64,000 nucleotides of DNA from positions 43,052,208 through 43,116,207 of the forward strand of contig OX463806.1 of NCBI GenBank assembly GCA_949825045.1. The letters are read 5' to 3'. The notes beneath the pieces were generated by a model. That model was given only the letters and a program-made list of their open reading frames with translations. It made no database searches and had not been told where the DNA came from. The position numbers were made by a program, and so were the translations under genes. The first letter of the stretch is position 1, and every line of letters begins with the position of its first letter. This document shows positions 46,680 through 58,600 of the stretch, piece by piece. This stretch comes from Argyresthia goedartella (lineage: Eukaryota > Arthropoda > Insecta > Lepidoptera > Argyresthiidae).

Positions 46680-47255
46680 ATTTATTGCACAAAGATAAAT
46701 AAAAAGTTACATTTGATAAATAAAAAGTTACATTACATACAAAGGCGAGCTTATCTCTAAAAAGAGATTTCCTCCAGCAAACCATGCAAGGCATGATAGA
46801 AAAATTTACCATGAAAGGGTGCACAATATCTAATAACTTATCTATAATAAATAAATAAATTGAATATCTTAAAATATGAGAAGTTTACCATGAAAGGGTG
46901 CAAAATATCTAGTAACTTATCTATAATAAATAAATAAATTAAATATCTTCAAATATGGAAAATAAAACACCTACATGCCAAACTACTAAATAAGTACCAA
47001 TATATACATAAACATGTACATATAGTAATACTATATATACTATAACTACTATCATGAAAGAGAGAAGTGAGAAAAGAGTGGGACTGTCTCTTATATTGCA
47101 AGGAAGTGCGTTCCACAGTCGGAGCACCAGCACCCTGAAGGCGTGCTCATATGCCGAGGTGTTGTGCCTTGAATATCTGGCTAAACATTGGCAACAGATC
47201 GCCTCTGCTCCGGACAACACTGCCTCGTGTGCGAATATTTTAAATACCGGCAACT
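46680..47255 (-). pseudogene. LINE RT C-terminal fragment next to frequenin exon 5
   Basis: On the minus strand 47200-47080 reads [20 protein letters not shown] followed by [10 protein letters not shown], the terminal motif of many LINE reverse transcriptases. The 3' UTR continues to about 46680 and contains a ~79-bp internal duplication (TTTACCATGAAAGGGTGCA at 46804 and 46884). The homologous copy is at 2.9-3.26 kb. Its upstream edge lies within a few tens of bases of the exon 5 acceptor at 47273. Confidence 0.8.
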
Positions 47256-47273
47256 CGTCTTCTTTTGTTACAG

Positions 47274-47362
47274 GGGCGTTTAGGCTTTACGACGTTGACA
47301 ACGATGGCTACATCACGAGAGACGAAATGTACAACATAGTCGACGCGATCTACCAAATGGTG
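47274..47362 (+). CDS. Frq: Frequenin / NCS-1, coding exon 5
   Basis: The acceptor TCTTTTGTTACAG and donor GTATGT bound 89 bases, which complete Trp103 and encode [20 protein letters not shown] and IVDAIYQMV (residues 104-132). This holds the third EF-hand, loop Asp109 to Glu120, with Asp, Asp, Asp, Tyr, Thr, Glu in the ligand positions, so it should bind calcium. The following intron is the largest (5.5 kb). Confidence 0.96.
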
Positions 47363-47734
47363 GTATGTATTTGTTGTACCCCACCCCACCTTACCCTGTG
47401 CGAGAAAGCGATGTCGCCGCTCAGAGCCAATTTATCTGTCCCCTCACCATTGAAAGGTACTGTGAATCGAACCATCTCTGAGATGTCACATAAAAGAACA
47501 GGACATAACGAGACTTAAATATTAACTTAGTGGATTTCTCAATTCAGAAAACGGCGGTAAGGGCTTAAAAGAAAAAAGACGAAGTATAAAAATGTATACT
47601 TTCTTAAAATTCATCTATGTATTAGAAAGCCAAGGTTTTCAAAAGTCCTTAGTCTAATCTAGCCGAAGTATGAAAATGTCTACTATCATAGTATAAAAAT
47701 GTCTACTACAACCTATTCCAGTTTAACTGTACAG

Positions 47735-48040
47735 GGCGTCCCGTAAGTAGTACGACCAATTTAAAGGGGAGATAGGAAAGTAGTGTAAGGCTCACCAATA
47801 CAAGGTGACATTTAATTAGCTGACCACATTTTGGAGAATGATAGTACCCATCATTATGACCAACTTTCACCAAAAAACATATGGTTGCAATGAAAAAAAA
47901 AATTGGGTCTCCCATAGTAACTTCTAATCAACTGATCGGGTCAATGTATTGAGGAACGATATATTTTGTTCATTTGCGAAACTATCATTGCGAATCACTA
48001 TCATTCCCCAAAATATAGTCAGCTAATTAAATGGCAACCT
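47735..48040. mobile_element. MITE of the GGCGTCCCGTAAGTAG type
   Basis: It begins ACAGGGCGTCCCGTAAGTAG and ends near AATGGCAACCTGTATA, so a short ACAGG/CCTGT pair closes it. Inside, TAGCTGACCACATTTTGGAGAATGATAG and CTATCATTCCCCAAAATATAGTCAGCTA are inverted copies. A related fragment lies at 54.09-54.27 kb, and one end near 49200-49262. Confidence 0.7.
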
Positions 48041-48553
48041 GTATATTTCGATTTTTCTTATTATTTTTTAACTTTACATCCGCACTATGTTCTTGTTTTT
48101 GCATTGCTGCTGGTTTTAAGCACACCTCTGAGTTGGATGCATTCTGATGCAGTTGGCGACTTAAGTGAGCTTGGCTTTTAGTACTGGCTTAAGGAGATTT
48201 CTTCAGTATATTTTTTTTATTAATGTTATAATGATTGTTTTTTTTTTCATTTCAAATGTTTATTGTATTAGTATGTTTTAAGCAAATAAGCTTACTGATG
48301 GCTGTGTAATTATTTTTTTCACAAGAAGAGGTCAAAGCTTTACTGAAACTGAGCGGAAGAGGTAAAATTTAAATTAAATGGTAAAAAGCAATGGTTACCT
48401 TTAAAGGTTTTATGAATCTAAAAAACAAATATTCAAAATTATTTTGCGATAAAAATAAATGTAAAAAGTAATAATCTCCGAATACTACTACTCAAAAACG
48501 TAGTGCGGTTAAACATTTATAATAAAATAAGAAAATGTAAAATATCTCTTAAA

Positions 48554-49138
48554 GAGTTGGTGCACCACTGGTAATTTTCCCTTATTCGACATTTTCGTTA
48601 ATTCTTCACTTTCCCTATTTGTCATCTCATAAAAAGTCTTAGACACGTCGGTTTCCCTAATTGGTTATTTTCTTTGATTCGTCATTTTCCCTTACTCATT
48701 TTTTCTTCGACTCTTACATTCTCTTTTTAAGTACTGTCATGCACGTAAAATTTAAGTAAATGTTTTGAAATTGTAAGCAAAAGAAATACATTTTATTATT
48801 TTTAATCTATTTTAAAACGAAATGGTAGATTTACCGATTTCAAAATTCCACAAATTCGACAATGGTTTTTTTGGTTCAATCTATTGATTACTCGGCTTAT
48901 CAATTTGTTTTAATTTAATTTATCGATAATGACTCCAAAAATTATGTAAAATATAGATATGTATGTAATTACATTAACTGCCCAGTTAGGGAAAATGATG
49001 AAACAATCAAAATTACCAATTCTTTTCTTTGGAAACCAACAAGTAAAAAAAATATATACACTTGACGTATTAAGGAAGGTAACGAATATACGAAAATACT
49101 TAGCTAATTAGGGAAAATTACCAGGGGTGCACCAACTC
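48554..49138. mobile_element. Foldback element with 28-bp ends in frequenin intron 5
   Basis: The left end GAGTTGGTGCACCACTGGTA...TTCCC and the right end GGGAA...TACCAGGGGTGCACCAACTC pair over 28 bases with one mismatch. The interior starts with several ATTCGTCATTTTCCCTTA-like subrepeats and has no coding motif. Confidence 0.88.
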
Positions 49139-49989
49139 CTCTAAAATGCTGGGCCTTTTGGGCTTTGAAAAATAAGCTTAGTATATTTTTACATATTTGG
49201 TAAGTGAATAGAGGATTCGCCTACCTATCTCCCCTTAACGAGACGATATTACTGTGTGACCCTGTATATTATAGTGTTAATTAGTTTTATCTTATGTACG
49301 ACACACGATCAATTGCATTGTAAAGAGCAAAATCTGAACTGTACATATCGATATATCGATAAATAAAATTCAAAAAGGAACTTTGAAAATCCTAAATATT
49401 TATTAATTTTATTATAATCACAAATCACTAAAATAAAATTTCTTCTTTTACACCTAAAATAAAACATATTTTACACATGTTTCACATTCATAACATTGTA
49501 TTTTATTATTACTTACTCACTGACTTGTTTATTATTACCTGCTTACTTACTTATTGTATTTCAATCTAACGAAAACGACTTTTTTAATTAAATCCAACGG
49601 AGAAATATCTTTAATGATCACTTGGACTTTTCATAAGTTTTATCGAAAAGAATGTCGGTGTTTTACTTTTTTTTCTCGGCGATTTTATTTTTATATAAAC
49701 AAAATGGATTACTTCTTTTATTGAGTTTTTAGATGAATTCCAACAGAGAAACTTTAGATTTAAGTCTTCTGTGCTACCTTTCCTGCAATAGAGTCTCTGT
49801 TGAGTATTTGTGTAGCCAATACTTTAAAAATATTGTTTAAATTTTGTCATTTCATAACTGCATGGGCTTCTTATATTGATCTCCATCCATCCCTCTTACA
49901 TAATTTCGGCCGGCACTAGGGGCAGATTGGCTAATCGTCTGATTATGCTCCTTCCATCCTTCTTATTGTCTAATCCGACATCCTTAACT

Positions 49990-50100
49990 TCTGTTATCTA
50001 CACACGTATCAGAAACCCTCTTTTACTGCGTCCAAAAACCGCACGTTACGACCAGCATAATGTTATATTACTTATACAGGTTATGTTAGGTTTTTTTTAT
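49990..50100 (+). repeat. Dispersed repeat, copy 1 (pair with 52139-52225)
   Basis: CACGTATCAGAAACCCTCTT and ACCGCACGTTACGACCAGCA match 52163-52220 closely. Both copies are in frequenin intron 5. The class is unknown. Confidence 0.6.
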
Positions 50101-50819
50101 TTTTGTTCGGAAACAAACCATATATGCTATTGGGATAACGTAGTTGGTGTCGAGGTTTCGACGATGACGACCCATATATAGGTGCAGAATAGGGTAAAAT
50201 GGAACGGGGCTTATCTTGAATGTCCCGTCACCCAAGAAGAATTCTTCTACTAAAATTAACTCAAATAGTCTTGGGCAACTGCTGAAGAACATATTAGGAG
50301 TTATTCAAGGCCACCGTCGTCAGCCGCCAAAATATTACGTGTCAGACCTTTAGGAACTTTAACACCAGCTAAATAGTTCCAAGAATCTCTCACTTTCCAG
50401 TTTTAAGAGATTCCATGTGCTTGTCGAACGTGGCTTGAACGGAGGTGTACAACTGTTGCAAATTTCTACATAGCAATTGTGGTGAGCCAGAAATATGTTT
50501 TGTTTCTTATTTCTCTCACAAGTGTGTTCGCTCCATCGGATGATGGTCTCAACAGATTCATCCATAGTAATAGACGCTGATTCACGAGATTCTGTCGTTG
50601 CAGCGACATAGCGTTGTACGGTACGATTGCTTTAACTTGGCCGCTCGACACTTCAAGATGGCTTGGAAACTTGAAATTTGGCACTGAGGTGTGTCATGAA
50701 GAGTATAATATCTAAAAACAGTCGATTGATTTACGATTTAAAAACAAAAAGCTGATAAGTGTCGAGCGCTGAAGTTAAAATAATCGTATTGTACCACTGA
50801 TACGTTTTTTTGCCAATAT

Positions 50820-50872
50820 ATTTTACAATGCTAACTGGCCACTTCGTAAGTGGCCAGTTAGTACTGTAAAAT
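50820..50872. repeat. 25-bp hairpin, two mismatches
   Basis: ATTTTACAATGCTAACTGGC CACTT, loop CGT, then its near-exact complement AAGTGGCCAGTTAGTACTGT AAAAT. Confidence 0.88.
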
Positions 50873-50938
50873 TATATCTAAAGAGTTTGAAAAAAAATGA
50901 TAATTATAATAGCACGATATACCTACATACATATATTA

Positions 50939-51262
50939 AGTTAAAGCGACTTTGTCGAAAAAGGGTACTACAATGTTCAAGATTACTTAAATGATGGGAC
51001 TGTATGGGGTTAGTCTGGCTCAACACAGACCTTGCTGTTAATAGTTTTGTAATTATTTATTCCTACTTATTAATTATGATATTATAAAATTTGTATTAGT
51101 TAAGCACAAGCAATCTCTAAAAGAGATCTAAAAATCAATCTGTGGGAGTTTCTACGCCCTTCTTCTTCCACAGTGGTTCAATGTAGAGAAGTGGCAAAAA
51201 ATTACCATTGCTAAGTATATGTTAATATCTACAGTAATAAAGAAATTTGGAATTTGGAATTT
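50939..51262 (+). mobile_element. LINE 3' end with (GAATTTG) tail
   Basis: It opens in the last codons of ORF2 (VKATLSKKG, then YYNVQDYLND), followed by the family 3' UTR (AATCAATCTGTGGGAGTTTC...CCACAGTGGTTCAATGTAG). It ends CAGTAATAAAGAAATTTG and two or three GAATTTG-type units. It lies in frequenin intron 5. Confidence 0.87.
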
Positions 51263-52138
51263 AAGAGACTTTTTTTTATAAAATATGTGAGGTTTGATTT
51301 ATAATATAACATTAATTCCGCCTCTTGAACTATACGATATTTTTTAACTTTAGTGCAATAAACTGTAAGTAAATAAAAATCATGTTTTAGGTTTTAAAAA
51401 TAGTGTTGCATAAGTCGTCATCATCTTAATCATTAACCCAAAGACATCCACTGCCGGACCTGGGGCTCCCCAAAGAACTCTACCAAAACCAGATAGAAGC
51501 ATGCACCTATAAGTTCTCCGTAAAAATATATTATGAGTCGAGTATAGAACTTCAACCTTATTTGAAGTGAAGGAAAACGGATTCTCCATTCGAGTAGTCC
51601 TTTTTATACTTCGACATCTGTATATTCGGTCAAATATAATTTTGGACTAAATAAATGTGCATTTTTATACTTCGACATATATCTTGACAAATACGGATAT
51701 ATTGACTTACATATACTGGGACATAATTATTCATGGTTTCGTATTCGTGGTTTTTCATTGAAGTCCATAGTCGCATAAATCGAGCTTACTGGGCCGGATA
51801 GATTTATGAGAGGTTTTTCATTGATTGCATTATGACGGTAATGGTTGAACCTTCATTCAGCTTATACATGTGATCATGTGATAGAAGTTTTTTTTTTTTA
51901 AACTAGATCATAATGCATTCGAACTTTTGAAGTTTAACAAAAATGACGAGGACAGACTTTTTGATCGCCTCATAGGTCTGATTGGGCTACCAACGTATGT
52001 TTATGCTATTTAAAAAAAAAATAAGAACTTATTTGAATATTTCGCGTAATAGATTCTAATTATTTTTAAATAACGCCCCGTTTGATCGCTTTTTGACAGT
52101 TTTCCGGCTGTTTGTTTCTGATTATAAAACAAAAACTC

Positions 52139-52225
52139 TAATATCAATATTTGTTTAACTACACTCGTATCATAAACCCTCTTTACTGCGTACAAAAACC
52201 GCACGTTACGATCAGCATATGTTAA
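52139..52225 (+). repeat. Dispersed repeat, copy 2 (pair with 49990-50100)
   Basis: CTCGTATCATAAACCCTCTT followed by TACTGCGTACAAAAACCGCA matches the copy at 50.0 kb. Confidence 0.6.
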
Positions 52226-52376
52226 ACTACTTGGTAAAAACACATTTCTTATCTGAAAAATTACACACTATGACCAAAATGTGTAATTTTTCTACATATT
52301 ATGACATTCAGATTTCGAACGCCGACGCCCGCCTGCGTGCCGCCCCTAGTTTGTCTGTGAAGTTGGTACTACAGAA

Positions 52377-52515
52377 CAAGCTAAACAACTGCAGAGCCAC
52401 AATTCCGGTTAAACATGCGAGTGATATTATTATGAAACTCGCCTTCGGCTCGTTTCATAAACCCACTCTCGAGTATTAATGCCCTCCATTATGTAGCAGT
52501 CACATAAACTACTAT
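52377..52515. mobile_element. MITE fragment (family of 14000-14245)
   Basis: ACAAGCTAAACAACTGCAGA, GAAACTCGCCTTCGGCTCGT and CATTATGTAGCAGTCACATA all match the copy at 14 kb in the same order. Confidence 0.72.
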
Positions 52516-52911
52516 TACGTTCCGTCTGTCACCTGAGTAATTGATAACTGTTGCCACTTGACAAGACAACTAATTTAACGGTAATTTTGAACAAACTACG
52601 CTGTAGAGGACAAATGAAGGACAATATGGTTTTACGCATTGTATTTCAGTAATCCTGTTATATTTTTGATGGGCATAGCGGAATTTTATCTCACAATGGA
52701 TTCTCACTTTGGTGTCCTTGAACATTTTGTCATGGCCAATTGGTTATAATGTGCGCACTTGCATACACCTTCATACTGATCAAGAGCCGACTAAACTATC
52801 GGCCTATACAAAGTCTGTGGTCCGCGGGTACACTACTCACATTCTCTACAACTTTTAGAATTTTGCCTCACAAGTTGACTTCAATAAATAATCCTCTGCC
52901 AATTCCCCCAG

Positions 52912-53079
52912 GGTCAACAACCCCAGCCCGAAGACGAGAACACGCCGCAGAAGCGCGTCGACAAGATATTCGACCAGATGGACAAGAACCACGACGACAG
53001 GCTCACCCTGGAAGAGTTCCGCGAAGGCAGCAAAGCGGACCCGAGGATTGTGCAAGCGCTTTCGTTGGGGGGAGATTAA
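52912..53079 (+). CDS. Frq: Frequenin / NCS-1, last coding exon
   Basis: The acceptor TTCCCCCAG opens the exon, which ends in TAA at 53077-53079. It encodes 55 residues (133-187): [20 protein letters not shown], then [20 protein letters not shown] and [15 protein letters not shown]. It holds the fourth EF-hand (loop Asp156 to Glu167) and the C-terminal segment that in this family regulates target binding. Loop position 6, normally Gly (DKNHDGKL in the fly protein as I recall it), is Asp here (DKNHDDRL); a non-Gly residue there often weakens the loop. The exon is far richer in G and C than the introns. A MITE follows at 53208. Confidence 0.96.
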   Translation, partial: GQQPQPEDENTPQKRVDKIFDQMDKNHDDRLTLEEFREGSKADPRIVQALSLGGD

Positions 53080-53207
53080 TCAGCAGTACTCTCGCCGGAT
53101 TTCTCCTTCGATTAGACCACCATGTGGACCCGACTTCTTATAGGCTGGGATCTGTGGCTCTATTACGTATCTCTTGACACAATCCCGATTCCTTTAAAAT
53201 TACAGTC

Positions 53208-53458
53208 GCTTTAAACGACCGGTCTTGTGAAATAATCGCGCTGTGATTCGTCAAACATTAATTTGAAGTAAGCAAACATTTTTCAAAACGTCATTTTGCC
53301 AGGGATTTCAATATAAATTGTATAGATGTCGGAGATGTTGATTATACCAACTGTAACTCTTTTCTCTGGCATCTTTCAAATTGATGTACAACGATGTTCA
53401 CCAAGTTTACGCTTGACCAATCAGACGCGATTATTTCACAAGAGCTGTCATTTAAAGC
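53208..53458. mobile_element. MITE with ~50-bp inverted ends, just after frequenin
   Basis: The left end GCTTTAAACGAC...TCTTGTGAAATAATCGCG is matched by the inverted right end CGCGATTATTTCACAAGAG...GTCATTTAAAGC, with GATTCGTCAA/TTGACCAATC further in. It starts 129 bp after the stop codon, so it probably lies in the 3' UTR. A decayed relative is at 60.07-60.26 kb. Confidence 0.87.
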
Positions 53459-53869
53459 CATGGTGATTGGTGAACCGTCAATGGGTAAAGGATCGGTGTA
53501 TGTCAAGAGATAGAGAATCCTGCAACTGAATGTGCGTGGGGAGGTGACGCTAAATCGTAATGCATCGGCAGTATTTGATAGACAAACAGATGATTGCGTT
53601 TAAAATCCTGAAACCGCAAATAAGACTGAGATCTCTAGCTTAGCTTACAAGGCGAGTGCTCTTGAAAACTCAGCTACTCACCGTGACGAAACTTGGACTA
53701 AGCCCCGATAATGTGGTGAAGTGGTCATTATGGACCTTGTTACAATGGGAAGTGGTGATTAGAGCAGTACTTTTGTAGTTGGTTTGAAAGTTTAATCAAA
53801 TGTTTCCAGCTGGATTTAGTGTCACCCCCGGCCAAGCCATATTAATTCTCAGCCTCAGCATTCAGAGTA

Positions 53870-53875
53870 AATAAA
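53870..53875 (+). terminator. Candidate poly-A signal for frequenin
   Basis: AATAAA lies 791 bp after the stop and is the first canonical hexamer I see. If used, the 3' UTR would include the MITE. Later signals are possible. Confidence 0.35.
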
Positions 53876-54089
53876 TAACTGTTACAACTCTTCGTAATAG
53901 TATAGTTCTTGCACATCACGAGGGTGACTGGGTCCTGAGCTGGACGTGTACGCTAAGAAACACAATTAGCTGGACCGGCGTACACTAAGGGTATGTTGTC
54001 ATTACGGCTGAAAGTGAGCGGCTGACTGTTTTGTTTCGCTAAATACCTAAACATTATGCACAACTATACCCAAAAAATTTATGAATGAA

Positions 54090-54275
54090 AAAAATAGTTT
54101 GTCCCTCAGTAGACTGACCCGATCAGCTGATTACAAGTTACTAGGGGAGACCCAAATTATTTTTTCGTTTTCTACTATGTTTCTTGGTGAAAGTTCTTCA
54201 TAATGAAGATCTATCTATCTATGATTCCCCAAAATATGGTCAGCTAAGTAATGTCAAACTGTATTTGGACACATC
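54090..54275. mobile_element. MITE fragment (relative of 47735-48040)
   Basis: GACCCGATCAGCTGATTACA, GGGGAGACCCAAATTATTTT and ATTCCCCAAAATATGGTCAG match parts of the element at 47.7-48.0 kb. Confidence 0.6.
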
Positions 54276-55302
54276 GCAACAGTATATCGCTTTTAGACGC
54301 TTTTTGCAGTTGCAGTGTACAGGTGTATTCACATTGGAGTAAAAATTCAAACAAAATATATTTAAAAGATTTAGTAGTTTAGTTAAATGGATAAAAAAGT
54401 CTTAAATCGCAATAGTCATTAATAATATAATTCAATCAGAATCAGCAGAATCTTCGCTTCTAAAAGATTTTTCTTATGCGAGTTATTATAAAATCTTTTT
54501 AAAGTCATTCATCTTGAATGTAGAGGTATTGTTTATGGGTATAATGTTTTATTTTATTTAGGCCTACGACAACTCAATGGGGTTAGCTTATAATGTTACG
54601 GTGGTAGTCGTAAAACTTCGATGCCATTACTTCTAGCAATTTCATCTCCTAAATGTTTATTATATCCCGACGAATTGAGAAACTCGTCCTTCGTTGAAGT
54701 CGGTTAAACACTCAGGAAAATCGGTGGACGACGATGACCTCACAGAATTCTAAACCCGAATAGATTGAAGTTAGCAGCATGTCCATGTGGAAACGAAAGA
54801 GCCGGTCGATCACTGTTAGCCCTAGAGAACAAAACCTAATGTAGTAAGCGGTCGAGCTCAATTATGTTTCTTACCAGCGTATGCGGCAGCTGAATGTATA
54901 AACGCACACAGTCACAACTTACAGGCACGTGTGATTACACGTTTAAACACACCCTAATGCCGATCTCTTTTTTTACAAGAACTGTAATATAATATCAACT
55001 GGGGCGTACGAGCCATCTTCTGTATCCTTCAGACTAAGTTATTTTTCTTCTTCGCACGCATTTTATCATATTGCCTTTACACGCCGCTAATCGCTTTTAA
55101 CTTTATGATTTTGGTAAAAAAAATACCGAAGTTTGGTAGAGTTTTTAGTTATTATTGTTAATTTGTGAGTCACTCGCGTTTTTGTAGTGTTGGTATATAA
55201 TCAAGGGCGGAAGGGATTTAATATTAGAATTAATAATTTATTGGTTTTAATAAAGGAAGATCAAGCAACAGCATTTTTATAGGGTTATAACAAAATATGT
55301 TT

Positions 55303-55342
55303 AGCATTTCTATCTAGAAAGTATTTTCTAGATAGAAATGCT
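55303..55342. repeat. 18-bp perfect hairpin, 4-base loop
   Basis: AGCATTTCTATCTAGAAA, loop GTAT, then the exact complement TTTCTAGATAGAAATGCT. An ACAGGGTGTAATAGAAAGG MITE end follows at once. Confidence 0.9.
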
Positions 55343-55349
55343 TTACTGA

Positions 55350-55600
55350 AACAGGGTGTAATAGAAAGGTGTACTGTTTAAAGAGTTATTAGGGATTAGA
55401 GTCCTGAACCACTTAAACTTTTAAGCTTGATGATCATTCAAAGGAACATAATTTTTCAATTCTCTATTAAAAATCAGCCCTAACTTCGGAGTCTGGAACG
55501 CACGGAGAAATGAAAAGAAAACCTAAACAAAATGAGAATCAAATCTGTTCGATAAACATTGTTCAGTGCTCCTAACAATCACCTGAAATTACACCTACCT
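55350..55600. mobile_element. ACAGGGT-family MITE fragment
   Basis: It begins ACAGGGTGTAATAGAAAGGT, like the copies at 21.24 and 35.32 kb. A GTTCAGTGCTCCTAACAATC-like part near 55560 fits the right side. The middle is diverged. Confidence 0.5.
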
Positions 55601-58600
55601 ATACATTTCTGTTCACCCCAGCACTTTGCTTCCGGCTTACATATTACTGAGTAGTAGCCAAGTAAACAAGATACATACACTGTATGTATAGAATAGTCTA
55701 CCACAGTTAAGACGGAGGCACACGTGCCAACAGCTCCAACTACCAACTTACTCTTTGATTACACCATATTTTTGGAACCCATTTACGTGATGAGCTCACT
55801 AAGTACCGGCAAAAGTATGGTCGTTTGTACTAAACTTATGTCGAGGACGAAGACTAAATGTACCCACAGTTACTTGGACGGAAGTTACATTCGCTTTTGT
55901 AGTCATAATGAAAGTAAGGAATTCAAGAATTGAATTTCAGAGATTTGAACAGATTATGCCAAAAATCCTCATTGGTGGAGATTATCATAAAAGTTCTACG
56001 ATCACCACAAGAATATTGTTCAGTGAAGATTTTAGGAATTGTCATCACCGTCATTGGGGCATACATAACTGTTTAGAACTAGGTAACAACAACCGAATCC
56101 GGAATACTTGGTTCAATCACAAACAAATGCTCGCGATGATCAAGTAATATCCCTAACAACCTAAAGAGTACTTACTACGTACCCAAGAAGTCCTGGTATT
56201 ACAAATAAGTATGGCGTGTGAAGTTAGCAACACTACAAAAGCAGGGGTGGCAATTTTGTTAGTATTTGTGTACTCGTCACCTCATTCAACACGTCACCGT
56301 ACCTTTCAGTTTCCCAATTCCGACAGCAGAAGGGCAGTTTTAGCTTCAAACAAGTAGAGATTCGTGCGGGAGTTATTAGCTTGCGCTAAGATTAGTTATA
56401 TTTTGGTGTATTGTTTAGACATAATCTTAATTGGTTTGTGTTTGATTGACTTTGTAATGCACCGCTATTGTATGTTTGTTTCGACTGCGTAATGTATTTA
56501 AAAATCCATTTAAATGATTGTAAACTGGTGGTATGAAAAAAAAATTGGAGAGATATCTAAGATGAATTTATGTATTGAATTGCGATGTACTCATTTACGA
56601 ATACTCTCTGTATTATAAGATTGATGGATGGGTGTTAGATGGTTATGTTTATTTGTTGTATGTTTGTTTTATTTAGGGTATTCCGTAGTCCTTTTAACTG
56701 TGCTTGTTACAACGCTTAACCAATTATTAAATAAACCTAGAGATCCGGTTTTATCTAGCTATATAGTGCATGGATTTTATCAATTTAACCCTTTCTGGCG
56801 ATATGTTTCGGTACATTTTACTGAATATAAATGTCAAAATTTATTGTTATTGTTGGAAAAAATATTTAGGTTCCTAAGTGTTGCGCCCCACTTGAGTTAA
56901 CTTTGCATTTTGAGATAATATAATACAATTTTTGGTATTATAACATACATTTTGGGTTTATACAGCCCTTCGTTGATATTTGAGAATAAAAATAGAGTTA
57001 TTTTCATAAAAAAATGCACTGCGTATCGCATAAAAAACCATTTGGTTACAAAAAATTACTCCTACATTTTAAAATTTAACAAAGTCAAGACTTTATTCGA
57101 CTGCACGTTACATAATTGTGTTTGGTGAATTTCAGAGATAAGCATTAGTATTGTTGGAAAAACATGGTGTTTATAATGATGTGCTGACAGGAATTAAAGA
57201 GAAAGAAAATAAAAATATATTTCAGGTGAAACGACAATGATACTTGTCAGATACTTGTATAAACCTTAAAAAAATGCCTGATTTCACATTATTATATTCA
57301 CAAACTTGATCATAAGAATAAGTCAAATGGTGTTGTTGCGTCGCCTAAGCAAGCAAATCTAGAATTTGGGATAAACACACATTTTTATATCATAAATCAG
57401 GTTCAGTAAGGTTTTTATTTGAAAAATATTATCAGTCAGAATCACTGGTTCCACTAAAGTTACGACGAAAGCCACTGTCGCAAACGGTCAAAAAAACGAG
57501 AATAAAACTTATGAAAATGGTAATTAAGCTGAATTTACTGTAAGATCTATAATGTTGATTTGTTAAAAAAAGTTTTTTGATATAAAATACTTAGTATGTG
57601 GAAGAAATTTATAGAGGTAAGTAATAGTTGGTGGTTTCTACAAAAATATAAACTTAACTGTAAGGGCTGTGTTCGTCGAGGTTGCCGACAAAATGTTAAA
57701 AAAGATATTTCCAGAGAGAAAAGATATAATTTACGAGTTGCAAAAAAATCTTTTAACACCAGAATGGAAAATAATGCAACCTTATGAGTTCTTTGGTCAA
57801 ACTTGACCTAATCTAAGGCTAGATTAATAAAACCATTACTGTAACTTATTATTATTATTGAAAAATATCTCTTCAGTCACTTTGTCTTTGTGCTAGTTAC
57901 GTAGTTCTATTAATGTAGCTTAATTATGCGTAACATTCCAGATATTTTACGTTAAAAAAACAGTTGCTTGTTATTCACTTAAAATAAAGTAGGTAACCTT
58001 GCCAAAATCGTTGTACAAACTACTTATTTAATATTTGAAAGCCTACACATACGTACCGTACTTTACTGTTATATCTAAAATTTTCCGCGAATTCTATTAT
58101 TATTAACTTTAAAAAATGATATGATACAGCTATCTATGTTTTAGAGATTTTTTTAATAAGGACATACCTACTTACATAAATACACTATCTCTTTGGGTAT
58201 CTTAGGCCTGTATGAATCCTAATGTTTAGAAGCAAAATATTGTGTTTGTATTTGCTCCAGTAGTCTAATCTAGTCCATTTACATAAATGCAGCTGGCAAC
58301 TCTTTTAAAGCATACCTCTTGCATGCTACCTTACCTATTTGTCTTTGGTGCAAGAACCGCGCATTATACACAAGCAAAATAGATAGAAAGGTTGTATAAC
58401 AGTACCTCTTTAATTAGTTTTGCTCTACATGACTGGCCGCTGAGAGAATGCGATCCTGACAGCTCAAAATCCATACATTTTTGACATCTGCAATGAAAAA
58501 TATTGCTTAATAATATTTTTCATTGCAGATGTCAAAAATGTATGGGTTCACACATTAAGAAAATGTCATAATCGCAATCTAAAATAACCTAGGAAGTAAT

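Noticed and set aside
47054..47518. 154-codon plus-strand frame spanning frequenin exon 5
   Set aside because: Only 47274-47362 is real coding sequence with splice sites on both sides. The rest is antisense LINE sequence and intron read through by chance.
52740..53177. 145-codon plus-strand frame over the last frequenin exon
   Set aside because: It reads the exon in a different frame. The frame giving the EF-hand is supported by the acceptor and by family identity.
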